Positions 20,187 to 31,668 of a stretch of DNA of 64,000 bases are shown piece by piece (positions within the stretch are counted from its first letter, which is position 1; the number at the start of each line of letters is the position of its first letter). The translations under genes were made by a program, and so were the position numbers. The stretch lies in contig JABAKD010000023.1 in NCBI GenBank assembly GCA_012845835.1, positions 23,499,108 through 23,563,107 on the forward strand, given 5' to 3'. The notes under the pieces were generated by a model that searched no databases, was not told the origin of the DNA, and saw nothing but the letters and a program-made list of their open reading frames with translations. The DNA is from Undaria pinnatifida (taxonomy: Eukaryota > Sar > Phaeophyceae > Laminariales > Alariaceae).

Positions 20187-22488
20187 ATTGGCGACGTCGT
20201 AGCAGTGATCGTGTCGACCTTGGGCTTCGTGACCTTCTCCCCGGTGCTCTTCTCTCCCCAAGGCAAGCTCTTTTCGGCTTGCACAGCTTTGCATTTTACT
20301 TTTCCCGTTTTTTTTTTGGTAGTTTTTATTTTTTACCTTTTTTTTTGCTTTTCCTCTCGTATTTTAACATACTCCCTTTCATCCAGTAGAAGCGCAGTTG
20401 GACCCCTGTGAGCTGTTTGCACTCGACTAATTCGAGTGGCCGGCTCCGTTGAACCACACCTTACTACTGTACCGTGTCGTTGCGGAATAGGGGTACATGT
20501 GCAATAGTTTGCCCTATCACACCCCCCCGAGTCCGAGTTGCGCGCTCCGGATGAAGGCAATAACTCGCCCTTGTTCTCTCTCCTACTTTTGGCCATCCCC
20601 TCGCATTTCTGCTAATGATCTATATTATAGACACAGCAGGCCTGCAGTAGTAGTGCGTGACTATTTCTTGGGTTTCGTTTTTTAGCTGAACCATGTTTGG
20701 GTTTTGGTTTCTTGGCATATTTTTACCAGGTACCAGCACGCTGTGTGCTTTAACCTTTCGAGCATTGCATCTCCGACCTACAGCCTATGAGACACTCCAC
20801 CTTCATGTGGGTTCGCTCACAGCACGGCTCATGTACTCGTATAGGCCAGCTTTTCGTAATTCTCGTTTCTTTTCTTTTTCTTTTTCTGCCCGCATACTTA
20901 GCCGGTGGTGTCATTTTTACGGCGTGTGATTGGCATCGGGTACGACGTATTATAATAGTAATATTTTTGCTTGCGTACCTTTGGTGAGACAGCGGCTCAT
21001 AGATAATTTGCGTACCTCGTACACAGCACAAGCAGTGGTACGTACACACGTATGGGTTGACACGTACCTTTCGGGCGTGGCACACCCTCATAATCGTAGC
21101 ATACCTACCCCCCCCACCAGGTACGGAGTTGTACCGAGTCTGACTCCCAGGGTTTTAGGCCTGTATGCACGGTTGCGTCTTGCCCTGATACTCCCGGTAG
21201 TGCCCCGTTTCCACCGCCATCCCAAAGTCGTTTTGGTTTGCCCCTGGTTTGTTCTTTTGTTTTGATGCATTTCCCTTGTTTGCTTCATTGATAGCTACTT
21301 TGTTTGCTTGTTTGTTGCTTGGTTAACAAGCACGTGTCTCGGGGGAATACTGCTTGTACTGTTTTTTCTTCTCGTGCAAACTTTCGTTTTGTTTTTATAC
21401 ACTGACTGGTGGTGTCGCACGTACCATCTCTCCAGTTAAAGACATATCGTACGCGGACCCTACACTGCTATGGCGAAATTACCGTTGTCTAGTGTGCAAT
21501 TCTTACCAGCTTATGACGTACAGGGCTCTATTTTGCCGTTTGTCATCATGCTGCTGTTTAGCGTACACTTCGTACATTTTGGCCATTGCATCGCATCTAC
21601 GCTGTTAAAAAAATTGACAAAATACTGCTGTAGTACGTGTATCTCGCCAGCCTTCTGTCATACACGGGCTTTATGCTGCCTTAATTTGTCAGGATACTAG
21701 TGTCATATATGAATTCCGTCGGTTTTGTCTCACGCACGGCCCCCTATGCTGCTCACATCATCCGAAATGCTGCAGTAACCGTGTCTCTTACTTACCAGTT
21801 TTAAGCTATATATGGGCTCTATCATGCCCATATGCATCTGCTGTAAGATCATTTTGCCAGTATATTTGTCGTGCCCGAGCTCTACGCTCTGTCTAATATT
21901 GGATTATTCCCCCCCCCCCCGCGTTCGGCCAGCTTTTTACGCCATAACAAAAGCAGGCTCTACGCTAACATTTTTTTTTTTTTTTGCGACAGAACGCATC
22001 AAAGTCCCTCGCATCTGCCCCATCTCGTATGATGAAGTGGAGTAGACGCTGCTGAGATTTGCCCGATTTTTGTCACCGGACCGAGTTTACTTTTCCCCGT
22101 TTCTGGTGATACAGGGTAGATGATGCCCAAATTTCAACGCATTTTTCGCTTCAATTTTACGATAAAGCAGGGTCTATGCTGCTCAAAATTGTAACGTTGC
22201 TGCGCAAGCTTGAAAGTCGATAACTGTTTCTTTTTTTTTACTTTTCACTTTTTTGGTTTGAAGGCATTCATTTCTGCTGTTAGTTGCTTGACAATAATTT
22301 TGCGAGCGACCACGGGAAATGCCCCCCCTCCGTTTCTATGCCGCACGTGTTGCTTTCATCATGCTGGCGCACGTCTCGTCTTGCAAAAATGGTCGTGCAA
22401 CCATGATCGTCTTGTCACGAGCGTCAACACGCGCTGCACATGATGTTGACTTACACAATTGACAATGATTGTGCTCTGTCACGGTGAA
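20187..22488 (+). other. Interior of the LTR element, non-coding and T-rich
   Basis: Two bases after the 5' LTR comes TGGCGACGTCG (20189-20199), a plausible tRNA primer-binding site because it starts with TGG, the complement of tRNA 3' CCA. No gag or pol motif is present. From about 21470 to 22200 blocks of the type GGGCTCTATGCTGCC recur every 60-90 bp as a worn minisatellite. T-runs are frequent (20308-20345, 21969-21985). No clear polypurine tract precedes the 3' LTR. Confidence 0.65.
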
Positions 22489-23059
22489 TGTTATAGAGTG
22501 TCAGTATAGCTGGCAATAGATTCGGTAGGATAGTCCGCAGAGTTATGGTCTAATGGCCACAAGAAGGTTCTCTTAAACGGAATATTCTGAGTGAAGCGGA
22601 TAACCCGTAGAATGTAGCTAGTTTGTACCACAAGAGCGTTCTCGGAAATGGAACGCTCCTCCTCTGGACAAGATAGATAGAAGTAAGCGCGTTAAGCGCT
22701 CATGGGAACATTAGGACACCCAGGAGAACGTTCCTTGTACGTTCCATAGGAAAAGGTCCGGAACAGAGCACAGTAGCAATGCTGGGGTGAAGCGAACTCT
22801 GTGAGCTTCACCCCACCCCCGTGCTCTCACTACCTGCTCTACCAGCTCTATCAGCTCTACTTATTCTGCCCTGCACTACCGTGTGCCAAGGGCCTGTGTT
22901 GTCTGTCTTTCAGAGTTCCATGTAGAGGAAATAATGTATAAGCTTTTGAGTCTATCCAGCGAGCCATGAGGAGAGACCAAACAAGGGCACCGGAACCCAT
23001 GAGGAGCACGCTTCCCAACACCGACCAACCACGCATCCCCCACTCGGAGTACCACCACA
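22489..23059 (+). repeat. 3' LTR (571 bp)
   Basis: Same as the 5' LTR through 23052; the last bases read CACCACA where the 5' LTR has TACAACA. It is followed by CACC, the copy of the 4-bp flank. Confidence 0.9.
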
Positions 23060-24408
23060 CACCCCATTTCATTAGGCCACCCTCAATAGTCGTAGATGCA
23101 GATCGCTCGGCAATCAAAAGATGTCAACGAAACATCCAGAATTGGAAAGGGGATCAAAGATGCGGCTATTCGAAACAAACGAAAATGAGGCTATATATTC
23201 CCCCACACCTCGTAATAATGAGGCTAAAAAGCCTCATTGCAAGAGACATACAACCGTATGACGGAGCTTACGACCGTGAGAGCTCGAGAAAGAGTATTTA
23301 CCTATGGTATACCAGTAACAATCGGCGTAAAAAACACGAAGGGCGCGGCCACTGAGCGCAAGGATGCGAAGGGAAACAAGATAAAGGTACAGACGCGGAA
23401 ACAATGTCGGAGGGGAACAAAGCAACCCATGTCACGCTGTGAAGGTCAGACAAAGTTAAGGCCTGAAACGTGGTGCCGAAGGGGCGGGCGGTAGGCCGTT
23501 TGGTCGATAGGCAGGACAAAAAGAGCCTGAAACGAGAAAACAACGAACACTGCCAAAATAATGCCAGGGTCCTCAAGGTTTGACCTGGAAGGCTGACGTA
23601 GGACCATTGGTCGAAAAACTATTTGGAACCAGTACGCTGAGGTGTAATGGAAGCAGGGGCATGTGGGACCTAAAAGGCTAGCATAAGGCCCTTGGTCGAA
23701 CTGTAGAACGGGAAACTGAGGCTACCAAAACAAATCGCGAAAACGCAGAGAAAGACAATGCCTAAACAGTGGCACAGACAACACCAATATGGTGGTACTG
23801 GAGGCGTGTGATACGCCGGAAAGCTGAACCGGGGGACAGAGTGGAGTACCCTTAGAAGCCCTCTGGGAACAGTATCAGCAAAACGGTAAGAGATATGTGG
23901 TGAGGTCACCTGGCCTAAGCAATGCGCAAACAAGGACGAAAATGAAACGTAGACACAGAAAGACGGAAGGTACTATCGGACGCCGGAAAGAGAGTCGATA
24001 TCATGCAACTCAAGAGGCGAACAAATAACAGGAACAATGCCAGCGAACGCAGAGAGGCTATTCAACCATAACAAGGCAAGCCAAAAATGGGGTCAACAAC
24101 AAGATACTCGTTCAGCTCAAAGCAGCGCTGGGACTGTCTAGCTCCATAAAAAATGTAGGGAACAGAGAAGGCAATATGAAAAAGAAGCCGCAGCTAGGTA
24201 GTACACGTCGGGAACACGGGGTCGCTAACGTGGAGCAACCCTAAAAAGGTACCCGAGAAAAAGTAGAGGGAAACCGAAAGTAGGAAAATCGTGTGATAGC
24301 GACGTACTGCAGCCTAAAAAAAAAAGGAGGGTCCATAGCAAGGGACCTTCAAAGGCTAGCTTTAAATAAAACGAGCAACACTAGTATGTAGCGAAGGCAT
24401 TCCTCCGA
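23060..24408 (+). repeat. Dispersed satellite block, copy 1
   Basis: This stretch matches the reverse complement of 54527-56320 over its whole length, with roughly 100-bp length differences. Inside it a ~95-bp degenerate unit recurs, marked by GACGTAGGACCATTGGTCGAA and CATAAGGCCCTTGGTCGAA. Open frames (for example 23237-23494) are not kept in the other copy, so I do not call a gene. Confidence 0.85.
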
Positions 24409-24802
24409 AAGGTGCCTAACGACCACAAAAAAAGTGGCTCGAGAAAATTCAAGACATGCACAACAAAACGGTCAACCAAGAGACCAAAACTCGAGCAAGA
24501 CGACCGACCATCCATACAGGCTCAAAACATCTTGATTTTAGAGTATACAAGACATCGTCACACGATCGGCAAATGCTCGCCATACCGTACAAATCAAAAG
24601 TCCAAACTTCGGGAAACGGTGTAAAGTTGTGGGTTCTGTCGTCAAAAGTGTTAACGCGCCCTCTGTCGACCATGTTACAACGGGAAAAGGTACCTATTTA
24701 GATTGTTTTCTTTTGCTTTGCAAGGAAGCTGTATGGTTAGCGATGTCAATAGAAAAAGTGAGCAGCATACGCAATAGCTGTGTTGTTCAGCCACCCCATA
24801 CA
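24409..24802. other. Spacer, nothing recognised
   Basis: A-rich sequence between the satellite block and the left repeat of the next element. Short open frames show no motif. Confidence 0.4.
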
Positions 24803-25084
24803 CAAAGAGAAATATTCTTAGGAATCGGGAACCGATAAGAATAATATGTTGGATGTTGTTCATAGAGAGAATCCGGCGTTATGGTTCATATTTTTTTTGG
24901 CGGGGTACGTACGTAGCTTGCTTTGACAGCAGCAGCTGGCATTGTTTGGTTGATCGTGCATGTGGAGATACTAAGTGGATACCGCACGGGACGGTGCTGG
25001 CAGACTGGTAGAACACGCGAACAGACAGACCTGTTGTTCACAACTGGACGGCGGTCGCTCAATGGACCAGATAATTCGTGATTT
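24803..25084 (+). repeat. Split direct repeat A1
   Basis: 282 bp from CAAAGAGAAATA to GATAATTCGTGATTT. It aligns to 31003-31284 without net gaps and with scattered substitutions. Confidence 0.9.
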
Positions 25085-25837
25085 CGTGATTCTCGAGTTC
25101 ATCGCTAGACGGCGAATCGGGAAATTAGCGAGAGCATAAAGCAACAGCGAAGGCGAAGCGCTTCATACGAGGCACAGGAAGCGAGCGAGGAAGCGTCGAC
25201 ATCGGGCCTCGCCTTGACCGGTATGATATTACGTGCAGAAGGGTTGTTATTTGTCTCCTAAATACCCGAAACTGGTGGGCCGAGAGCGTGTGTGTACGTT
25301 TGGAAACGGTTCGAGCGAGTTGTGTTGCTTGTGTAAAAACAAACAAAAACAAAAGCGGGGAAATAGCAACAAATTCAACATCATGATCAAGCACATGCGC
25401 ATCACAGATCGCGACAACGAGATATCATCGGACTCTCCCCCCGATCGAAGCAGAGATACGATTATGCTCGTAATCGTGAAAGGGATTGTGTCTGGTGGTA
25501 CTCTCGACGGCCTGGGCGTGGGTACATAACGATATTTCGAGTACATATGGCATATCGTATCACATTGGGGCAGTTCATCAGGTGAAGAACGAAAAATCTT
25601 TGTTCCAAAAAATTACTCCGGAGTACTTGTTTATATCGTACATAATGTGTTTGACAACAAGGACCGGCAGAAAAATGCGTTGGATTGCTGTGTTGAAACA
25701 TACATGGTGTGCTTGAACACAAGGACCCGGAGACAAACGAGTTGGATTACTGTTGGCGGAAACGTCAGCAATATTATCGCCATTCGATCACATGTAGCAG
25801 TAAGGAAAAAAGAAGTTACAGCAGCAGGTGGCTGGTG

Positions 25838-27136
25838 TGTCAACTGAATATGGCTCCACGTCGCGTTGGGCACAGACAAATTCATATACTCTGTAAGTTG
25901 ACCACAAAAATGCGCTCCACATTACTGCTGTTGGGTGAGTCGTGATATCATACTGCTGTTGGGTGAGTCATGATGTCATACTATACCTATTATTGCAATG
26001 GAGTTCATACGTTGTGACAAGGCGTCGCAAAAACATTGCACGTGTAAGATATCGCTCATCCCGAGCAACTGAAAAATTATTGCTGGTACCTATCGCGCTT
26101 TCGCGGTGGGGTGCAGATTAAAAATTTCAGATCGATGTGTGCGTGCACGCTATATATTATGTGGCATAATGAACGAGTGATTCCTCATGCGGACTGCTGG
26201 GTGAGAGATAATCTTCACAGCCAAACGATCGTACGTGCACGATAAATATTACGTGGCATAATGAACGAGTGATTCCCCATGCGGACTGCTGAGTGAGAGA
26301 TAATCTTCACAGCCAAAACGATCGACTCGAGGGGTCTTGAGCGCGAACACAAGTATATAATATGGCAATATCAATTAATGACTTCTCACCTGCATGGTTG
26401 GGTTAGATAAAACCCTCACAGCCAGACGCTCAAGAGGTCTTGAACGTGGATACTTGTAGATGGTCAACCACAAGGGCAGAAATTGCGTCTTGTTGGGTGA
26501 AATGTCAACTGAATATGGCTTCACGTCACGTTGGGCCCAAACTAATTAATATATTCCGTAAGTTGACCCCAAAAATCCGCTCCACATTACTGCTGTTGGG
26601 TGAGTCGTGATGCCATACTATACCTATTATTGCCATGGAGTTCATACGTTGCGACAAGGCGTCGCAAAAACATTCCACTTGTAAGATATCGTCCCGAGCA
26701 ACTGAAAAATTATTGCTGGTACCTATCGCGCTTTCGCGGTGGGGTGCAGATTAAAAATTTCAGATCAACGTGTATGGGCACGACATATATATATTATGTG
26801 GCACAATAAACAAGTGATTTCCCATGCGGACTGCTGGGTGAGAGATAATCTTCACAGCCAAACGATCGTACGTGCACGATAAATATTTTGTGGCATATTG
26901 AACGAGTGATTCCCCATGTGGACTGCTGAGTGAGAGATAATCTTCATAGCCAAAACGATCGACTCGCGGGTCTTGAGCGCGAACACAAGTAGATAATATG
27001 GTAATATGAATGAATGACTTCCCACTCGCATGGTTGGGTGAGACAAAACCTTCACAGCCACACGCTCGAGATTTCTTGAGCGTGGATACTTGTAGAGGTC
27101 AACCGCAAGGGCAGGAATTGCGTCTTGTTGGGTGAA
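25838..27136. repeat. Tandem duplication, about 635-665 bp, two copies
   Basis: Copy 1 starts near 25841 and copy 2 near 26506 (both CAACTGAATATGGCT). Copy 1 has about 30 bp extra from an internal duplication of CTGCTGTTGGGTGAGTC. Inside each copy a ~90-bp unit (GTGGCATAATGAACGAGTGATT ... GAGAGATAATCTTCACAGCC type) is itself repeated. Non-coding; it lies in the 5' part of the YR element. Confidence 0.9.
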
Positions 27137-27572
27137 AGAAAGTGAGTGGCATAATTCACAGATCGCGGCAATGCGACAAAAATCTTACAGCGCTAAAATG
27201 CGGCTGGGTATAGTGAAACTGTGTATTCTGGCTGATCTGGTCGCGATGGGGCGCAGAATGTTTCAGAATGATCGGTTTTGCCTGATGAATAGCAGTACGT
27301 AATGCTAAAATCAAGTAGTTGTGCAGTGCCACTGGATAATCTTGCTGGTACCTCTCACGCGGTTGCGATGGGGCGCAGATTAATATGTTCACACTGTTTC
27401 CGAACTGAACAGCATTATAAAAACAAAAATAGTATACGTTAGAAGAAAAAAAAAAAACGTGATCAATTCATCTCGGCCCGTAAAGCAGCGGAGCAGGCAC
27501 ATGCATACATGTGATGTCGACGTCGTGGCAAGACGACGATGGAATTGCAATACTATTGCATTACTCGATATG

Positions 27573-28090
27573 TTTTACCTTGTGTTGGTGGTAATGGTTG
27601 TCAGACAGGAAATATAAGTATTATTGCGGATACCCCTTGCGCGGTTGTGATGAGGTGCAAAATTATCTGCTATTTTGAATCGAATTGACTGACTTGCTCG
27701 CTGAAACGCCAGTCCGCAAACAAGGCAGTGGTAACGATCGAGCAATTCGCCCGATAAGCAAAGGAGTACATACACTAATATGACAAGGGTGTGTGCCCAT
27801 GCTGGCTGCTCGAGCGCATTTTTCGGTATGGTTTACCTTGTGTTGGTGGTAATGGGTGTCAGACAGGAAATATAAGTACTATTGCGGATACCCCGTGCGC
27901 GGATGTGATGGGGCGCAAAAATATTTTATATTCTGAATCGAATTGACTGACTTCCTCGCTGACACCAGTTCGCAAACAAGGCAGTGGTGACAATCGAGCA
28001 ATTCGCCTGATAAGCAACGGAGTACATAGTACATGCTGGCCGCTCGAGCGAAAATGACCAAAAGTGCGTTTATTTCCGCATATACAGTGA
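27573..28090. repeat. Tandem duplication, 258-bp unit, two copies
   Basis: The anchor TTACCTTGTGTTGGTGGTAA lies at 27575 and 27833; both copies run through GCGGATACCCC, GAATTGACTGACTT and CAAGGCAGTGGT. About 10-15% divergence by eye. Non-coding. The bases between 27137 and 27572 hold a related GGTACCT(C/A)TC..CGC..TTGCGATGGGGCGCAGA block at 27242 and 27350. Confidence 0.9.
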
Positions 28091-28263
28091 TGGCGAGCCA
28101 CCCTGGTTCCACCGGCAAAGATGTGGCCCCCTGCAAAGTTATGGTCGCCCTTTTAAAACTTGCACTCACTATGAACTCTGGCATCGTATCACGTGGTTCA
28201 TTTTTTTCTCAAAAAGAGGTTTAATTTTGACTCAAGGACACGGTGTGGCGGGAGACGACCACG

Positions 28264-29525
28264 ATGAGCGGCAAGTCGAATGGTGCGAGCAGCCGGTCGG
28301 GTGGTGCTAGCAGCAACACGGGCGAACGTTCAGTCCGTCAAGCTGAATACGCTGTGCACCGCGAGGCGGTTAACGATCGGCTTGGCGCGATCGAGGCCGG
28401 TGCGGATGAAAACGGGGAGCGACTCGAAAAGATTGAGGACAGCACCGCCGAGAACGGGGGGGCGGCTCGAAATATTGAGGACATACTCGGGCACCTCCAT
28501 ATGTCTGGATGACATCCAAGCCAACCAAGACGTTGACTGGTCGAACAGTGACCAGGGGCAGCACAACAGTGAGGCTTCCGCTCGCGGTAGCATGTCAAAA
28601 AAGATTTGGCTGAAGGAGAGGATCACGCCTCCGAAAAAACCCAACCTTCGAGCGTTTTGGATACTTGTTGTGAGAAGCCAAAGGGGTGCGAATTGTCGAG
28701 GGTCCAGCTGCAAGGGGCATTCAAGAATACCGCCCTGGCATGTTCTGCGGTAGTGGAACAGGTCAACGCTTAGGCTGGGCTCGATGTCAGCGCGTTCATA
28801 CCGCGTAGGGCGGAACCGCGCATTGCTGGCACCATCGACATCGAAAAGCAGTTCGCCATTCTGGCGAAGGTGTTGCTTCTCGTCATCGGGCGGGGCATTA
28901 CTTCGGTGGGGGGGAAGGCGCGGATGGAGAAGCTACGCGCGGCATTCAGGACGGTGTCGACATGGTGACATCACACAGCGAAGCTAACCGCCAAGAGATT
29001 CAAATGCCGGTCCACAAGGTGAGATAGCTCGCTTCACCACCAAAGATCTCGAGGCGGTTGACGACGCAGCTCTCTCCGCTAAGTCTAACCGGCACGAGCA
29101 GCGGGGGATCGACCAACTGCCAGGAGCGGTGGTTCCCACCTGGGCAAAGATTGGCGCTTACAGTGACGCCGGTGGGCTGGAGCACGTCGACATTCACAAG
29201 GAACCGGTCGCACCTCGGGAAAAAGGAGGGCGTGCGGTCAAACGTGGGCGCAAGGATGAAGACTCCGCTCAGCTTCCGTACTTCGGTTAGGCCTCCCGGC
29301 GGGGATGCCGGTTCGAGCAAAAGAGAGATCCGTGCAAGTACCGCCACGATCCGGCCGACAAATTGCGGGAACAGAAAGAAAGCGGAGGAGGCGCCAGTGG
29401 GGCCGCACACAATAACCCCAAGGCTGGTGTTCGCACGGTACCGAGCGCTTTCGCGTCGGGAAACGGAGACGGGAGCGAAAAAAGGTGGAAGCTCTGCTAA
29501 ATCGTCCAAGGGTGATGACGAATAG
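28264..29525 (+). pseudogene. Gag-like protein of the YR element
   Basis: The ATG at 28264 opens a Ser/Gly-rich start (SGKSNGASSRSGGASS) and a charged helix (RLGAIEAGADENGERLEKIE, then STAENGGAARNIEDILG), typical of a gag coiled coil. A frameshift near 28505 leads to LDDIQANQDVDWS and on to about 28753. A third frame from 28770 reads AGLDVSAFIPRRAEPRIAGT and then an aliphatic helix to about 28965. The last part (29030-29500) contains CRFEQKRDPCKYRHDP (29305-29352), close to a CCCH/CCH-type zinc finger, followed by a Lys/Gly-rich tail. DIRS-order gag proteins often end in such a finger. At least three frameshifts and a TAG at 29288 break it. No RT follows. Confidence 0.6.
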
Positions 29526-29699
29526 GGGTGCGGCAGCTGGCAGAGCCAACTTTGGCGACCGAACGAGCTCGGGTTTCAGCAAATGACGCGCAGCTTGTAC
29601 GGCCGAGGTTGGCGTCGTTTTCTCAACCAGGAGCAGAACTTGGGGCAAGCGGGTGCAAATATTGTATACAGGAGTTTTGGGCACCAGTACCTCCGTCGA

Positions 29700-30752
29700 T
29701 CAGTTGCGACATCGTTTGAAATAACTTACGCGTCGAGTTTCCGGTCTTGGTGCACTTTTCGCGGGTTAATCGCACAGGACCGGTATCTGCGACCTGTGAG
29801 TCGGAGGAGGCCAAAGTGTGAGCTTTGATGGATTTCGCTGCTTGGAGTTGTGCGTCACACGACAATCAAGCCGGATCTATTTCGACTAAGCTAGCTGCGA
29901 TCCAATAGTTCTATCGGGATCATGTTGGCATCGAGCTGTCGATCCGGCCCCCGTTGACCAACAGTGTATTGCAAGATATCTCACGATCGCATACATTGGC
30001 GGGAACACGGCCACGGGTTCGGCTCCCTATATCGGGGGATATGTTGATCAAGGGGCAGGAACTGACATCTTCCTGGGGTTCTGGGGATAAAGTGCTTTGG
30101 CTATGTCTGGGCATGAGCTAATATTTCTTAGCCAGGTCCGATGAGGTATTTGCCAATGGCTCAGGTGTGGTGAACCCAGCGCATTGTCTCACGCGAAGTG
30201 ACGTTGCGTTTTTTTTCTGGCGACAAACAGTTGAGGCGTCTTCAATGGAGTGATGCCGATCGGGATGAGGTGCGATTCCGCGGCCATAAAGGCGACCAGG
30301 CTCAGGTTGAAAGCGTCATTGTACGTACCCGGAGCGAGGTTCGGGGCCCGTGTTCCGAGTTGGGTGAAGGTGGCGGAGCCATAGCTCTTATGGTAGCACT
30401 ACTGTCATGTTTTGCGGCTCTACCTGAACACGCACCACTTTCCTCGTACCGTTCAGGGAGGCAAGTAATAGTGTGGGGATATGGTCCGGCGTTACGAGCG
30501 TTGAGAGAACTAGTTGAAAAGTCGGGGCGTAAACCCGAAGAGTACGCTCTGCACTCTCTGAGGATAGCAAGTGCCTCGATGCTTGCGGCTGGAGGTGACG
30601 TGTCGGAACGAGTCATACAGCGAGAAGGGAGGTGGAAGTCCGACGCATGCAAGGTGTACACCCGGAATAATGCGGAGGATGCACGACATGTGTCTCGTAA
30701 ACTAGCAGCTGGTAAAGGTTTGCGAAGACAGCCAGGTCAAGATACTGTATAG
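29700..30752 (+). pseudogene. Tyrosine recombinase (integrase) of the YR element
   Basis: The recombinase cuts and rejoins DNA through a tyrosine and integrates circular element DNA. The N-terminal core-binding part starts near 29700 (SFEITYASSFRSWCTFRG) and continues as STKLAAIQ and RDHVGIELSIRPPL. The catalytic part has Arg I at 30134-30136 in LARSDEVFA, the GHKGDQ turn near 30285, the HxxR motif HSLR at 30552-30563, a Trp at the second His position (GRWKS, 30633-30635) and the nucleophile Tyr at 30657-30659 in KVYTRNN. All expected active-site positions are therefore present. Lesions: a frameshift near 29800, stops at 29819, 29906 and 30119, and a frameshift near 30197. Length (about 350 residues) is normal for the family. 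It ends 37 bp before repeat B1. Confidence 0.92.
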
Positions 30753-30788
30753 GATAAACTGTAGAAGTCCCGGAGTAACCTCGGTTGC

Positions 30789-31006
30789 GGAGGAGTCAAT
30801 GGTGTTGGATCATTCGGTGTCTCAGTCGTCGGAGAATTCGCACAGTAGAACCCAGACAGTGGAGGGAGGGAGATGTGTTTAGGGGCAAAGACTATGGGTA
30901 TAAGGCAGAGTTGGATACTGCGGTAGACATGTCAGCCAGCTGCTCTCCCGCCCGAGCCACAGAAAATGATCATATAAAACGCAATTCGAAAGATACATAC
31001 AACAAA
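30789..31006 (+). repeat. Split direct repeat B1
   Basis: From GGAGGAGTCAATGGTG to about CAAAGAG; matches B2 at 31447-31668 at a 658-bp offset. It overlaps the first four bases (CAAA) of A2. Confidence 0.9.
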
Positions 31007-31284
31007 GAGAAATACTCTTAGGAATCGGGAACCGATAAGAATAATATGTTGGTTGTTGTTCATAGAGATAATTCGGTGTCATGGTTCATAGTTTTTTTGG
31101 CGGAGTACGTGCGTAGCTTACATTGACAGCAGCAGCTGGCATTGGTTGGTTGATCGCGCTTGTGGAGATACCAAGTGGATACCGCACGGGGCGGTGCTGG
31201 CAAACGGGTAGAACACGCGAACAGACAGAGCTGGTGATTACAACTGGACGGCGGTCGCTCACTGGACCAGATAATTCGTGATTT
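31003..31284 (+). repeat. Split direct repeat A2
   Basis: Copy of A1, 6,200 bp to its right, directly after B1. A 162-bp linker (31285-31446) separates it from B2. Confidence 0.9.
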
Positions 31285-31446
31285 TTCCCGCCCACCCACC
31301 CTTTTTCTTCGATGGTGAGGGGACGAAAATACTATGAGAATGTAGGTACTATTATCGTATAACTGAGGGTATATGCGCTTATTATCTTTCATTTTTTCAG
31401 TGTCATGCGAGGGTTTATATCACGGTATATGTTTTCTCGGAGGAGT

Positions 31447-31668
31447 GGAGGAGTCAATGGTGTTGGACCATTTGGTGTCTCAGTCGTCGGAGAATTCGCA
31501 CAGTAGAACCCAGACAGCAGTGAAGGGATGGAGATGTGTTTACGAGCAAAGACATGTGGGTATGAGGCAGAGTTGGATACTGCGGTAGACATGTCAGCCA
31601 GCTGCTCTCCCTCCCAAGCCACAGGAAATGATAATATACAACGCATTTCGCAAGGTAAATACACCAAA
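31447..31668 (+). repeat. Split direct repeat B2
   Basis: Copy of B1; includes GTCTCAGTCGTCGGAGAATT and CAGAGTTGGATACTGCGG. Its end reads CACCAAACCG, sharing CAAA with the starts of A1 and A2. This is the probable right end of the element. Confidence 0.9.

Larger units (their letters stand above)
19616..23059 (+). mobile_element. Young non-autonomous LTR element
   Basis: Two direct LTRs of 571 bp lie 2.3 kb apart. On reading they are identical over the first 564 bp and differ by two bases in the last seven. They begin TGTTATAG and end in ACA, consistent with TG...CA. A 4-bp direct repeat CACC flanks the element (19612-19615 and 23060-23063). The interior codes for no retroelement protein, so it must have been copied with enzymes supplied in trans (a LARD or TRIM-like element). 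The near-identity of the LTRs implies a recent insertion. Confidence 0.85.
24803..31668 (+). mobile_element. Tyrosine-recombinase element with split direct repeats (PAT/Ngaro-like layout)
   Basis: The order is A1 (24803-25084), tandem repeats, gag-like coding (28264-29525), YR (29700-30752), B1 (30789-31006), A2 (31003-31284), B2 (31447-31668). A1 and A2 are near-identical direct repeats exactly 6,200 bp apart, and B1 and B2 are direct repeats 658 bp apart. This A1-ORFs-B1-A2-B2 arrangement is the split-direct-repeat design known for PAT and Ngaro members of the DIRS order, and the YR sits where that model puts it, just before B1. No RT/RNase H is visible, so the copy is either internally deleted or belongs to a gag-YR-only type. 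The stretch 25085-25837 shows no coding; it has a ~62-bp tandem pair at 25647 and 25709. Stops and frameshifts make it inactive. Confidence 0.8.
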
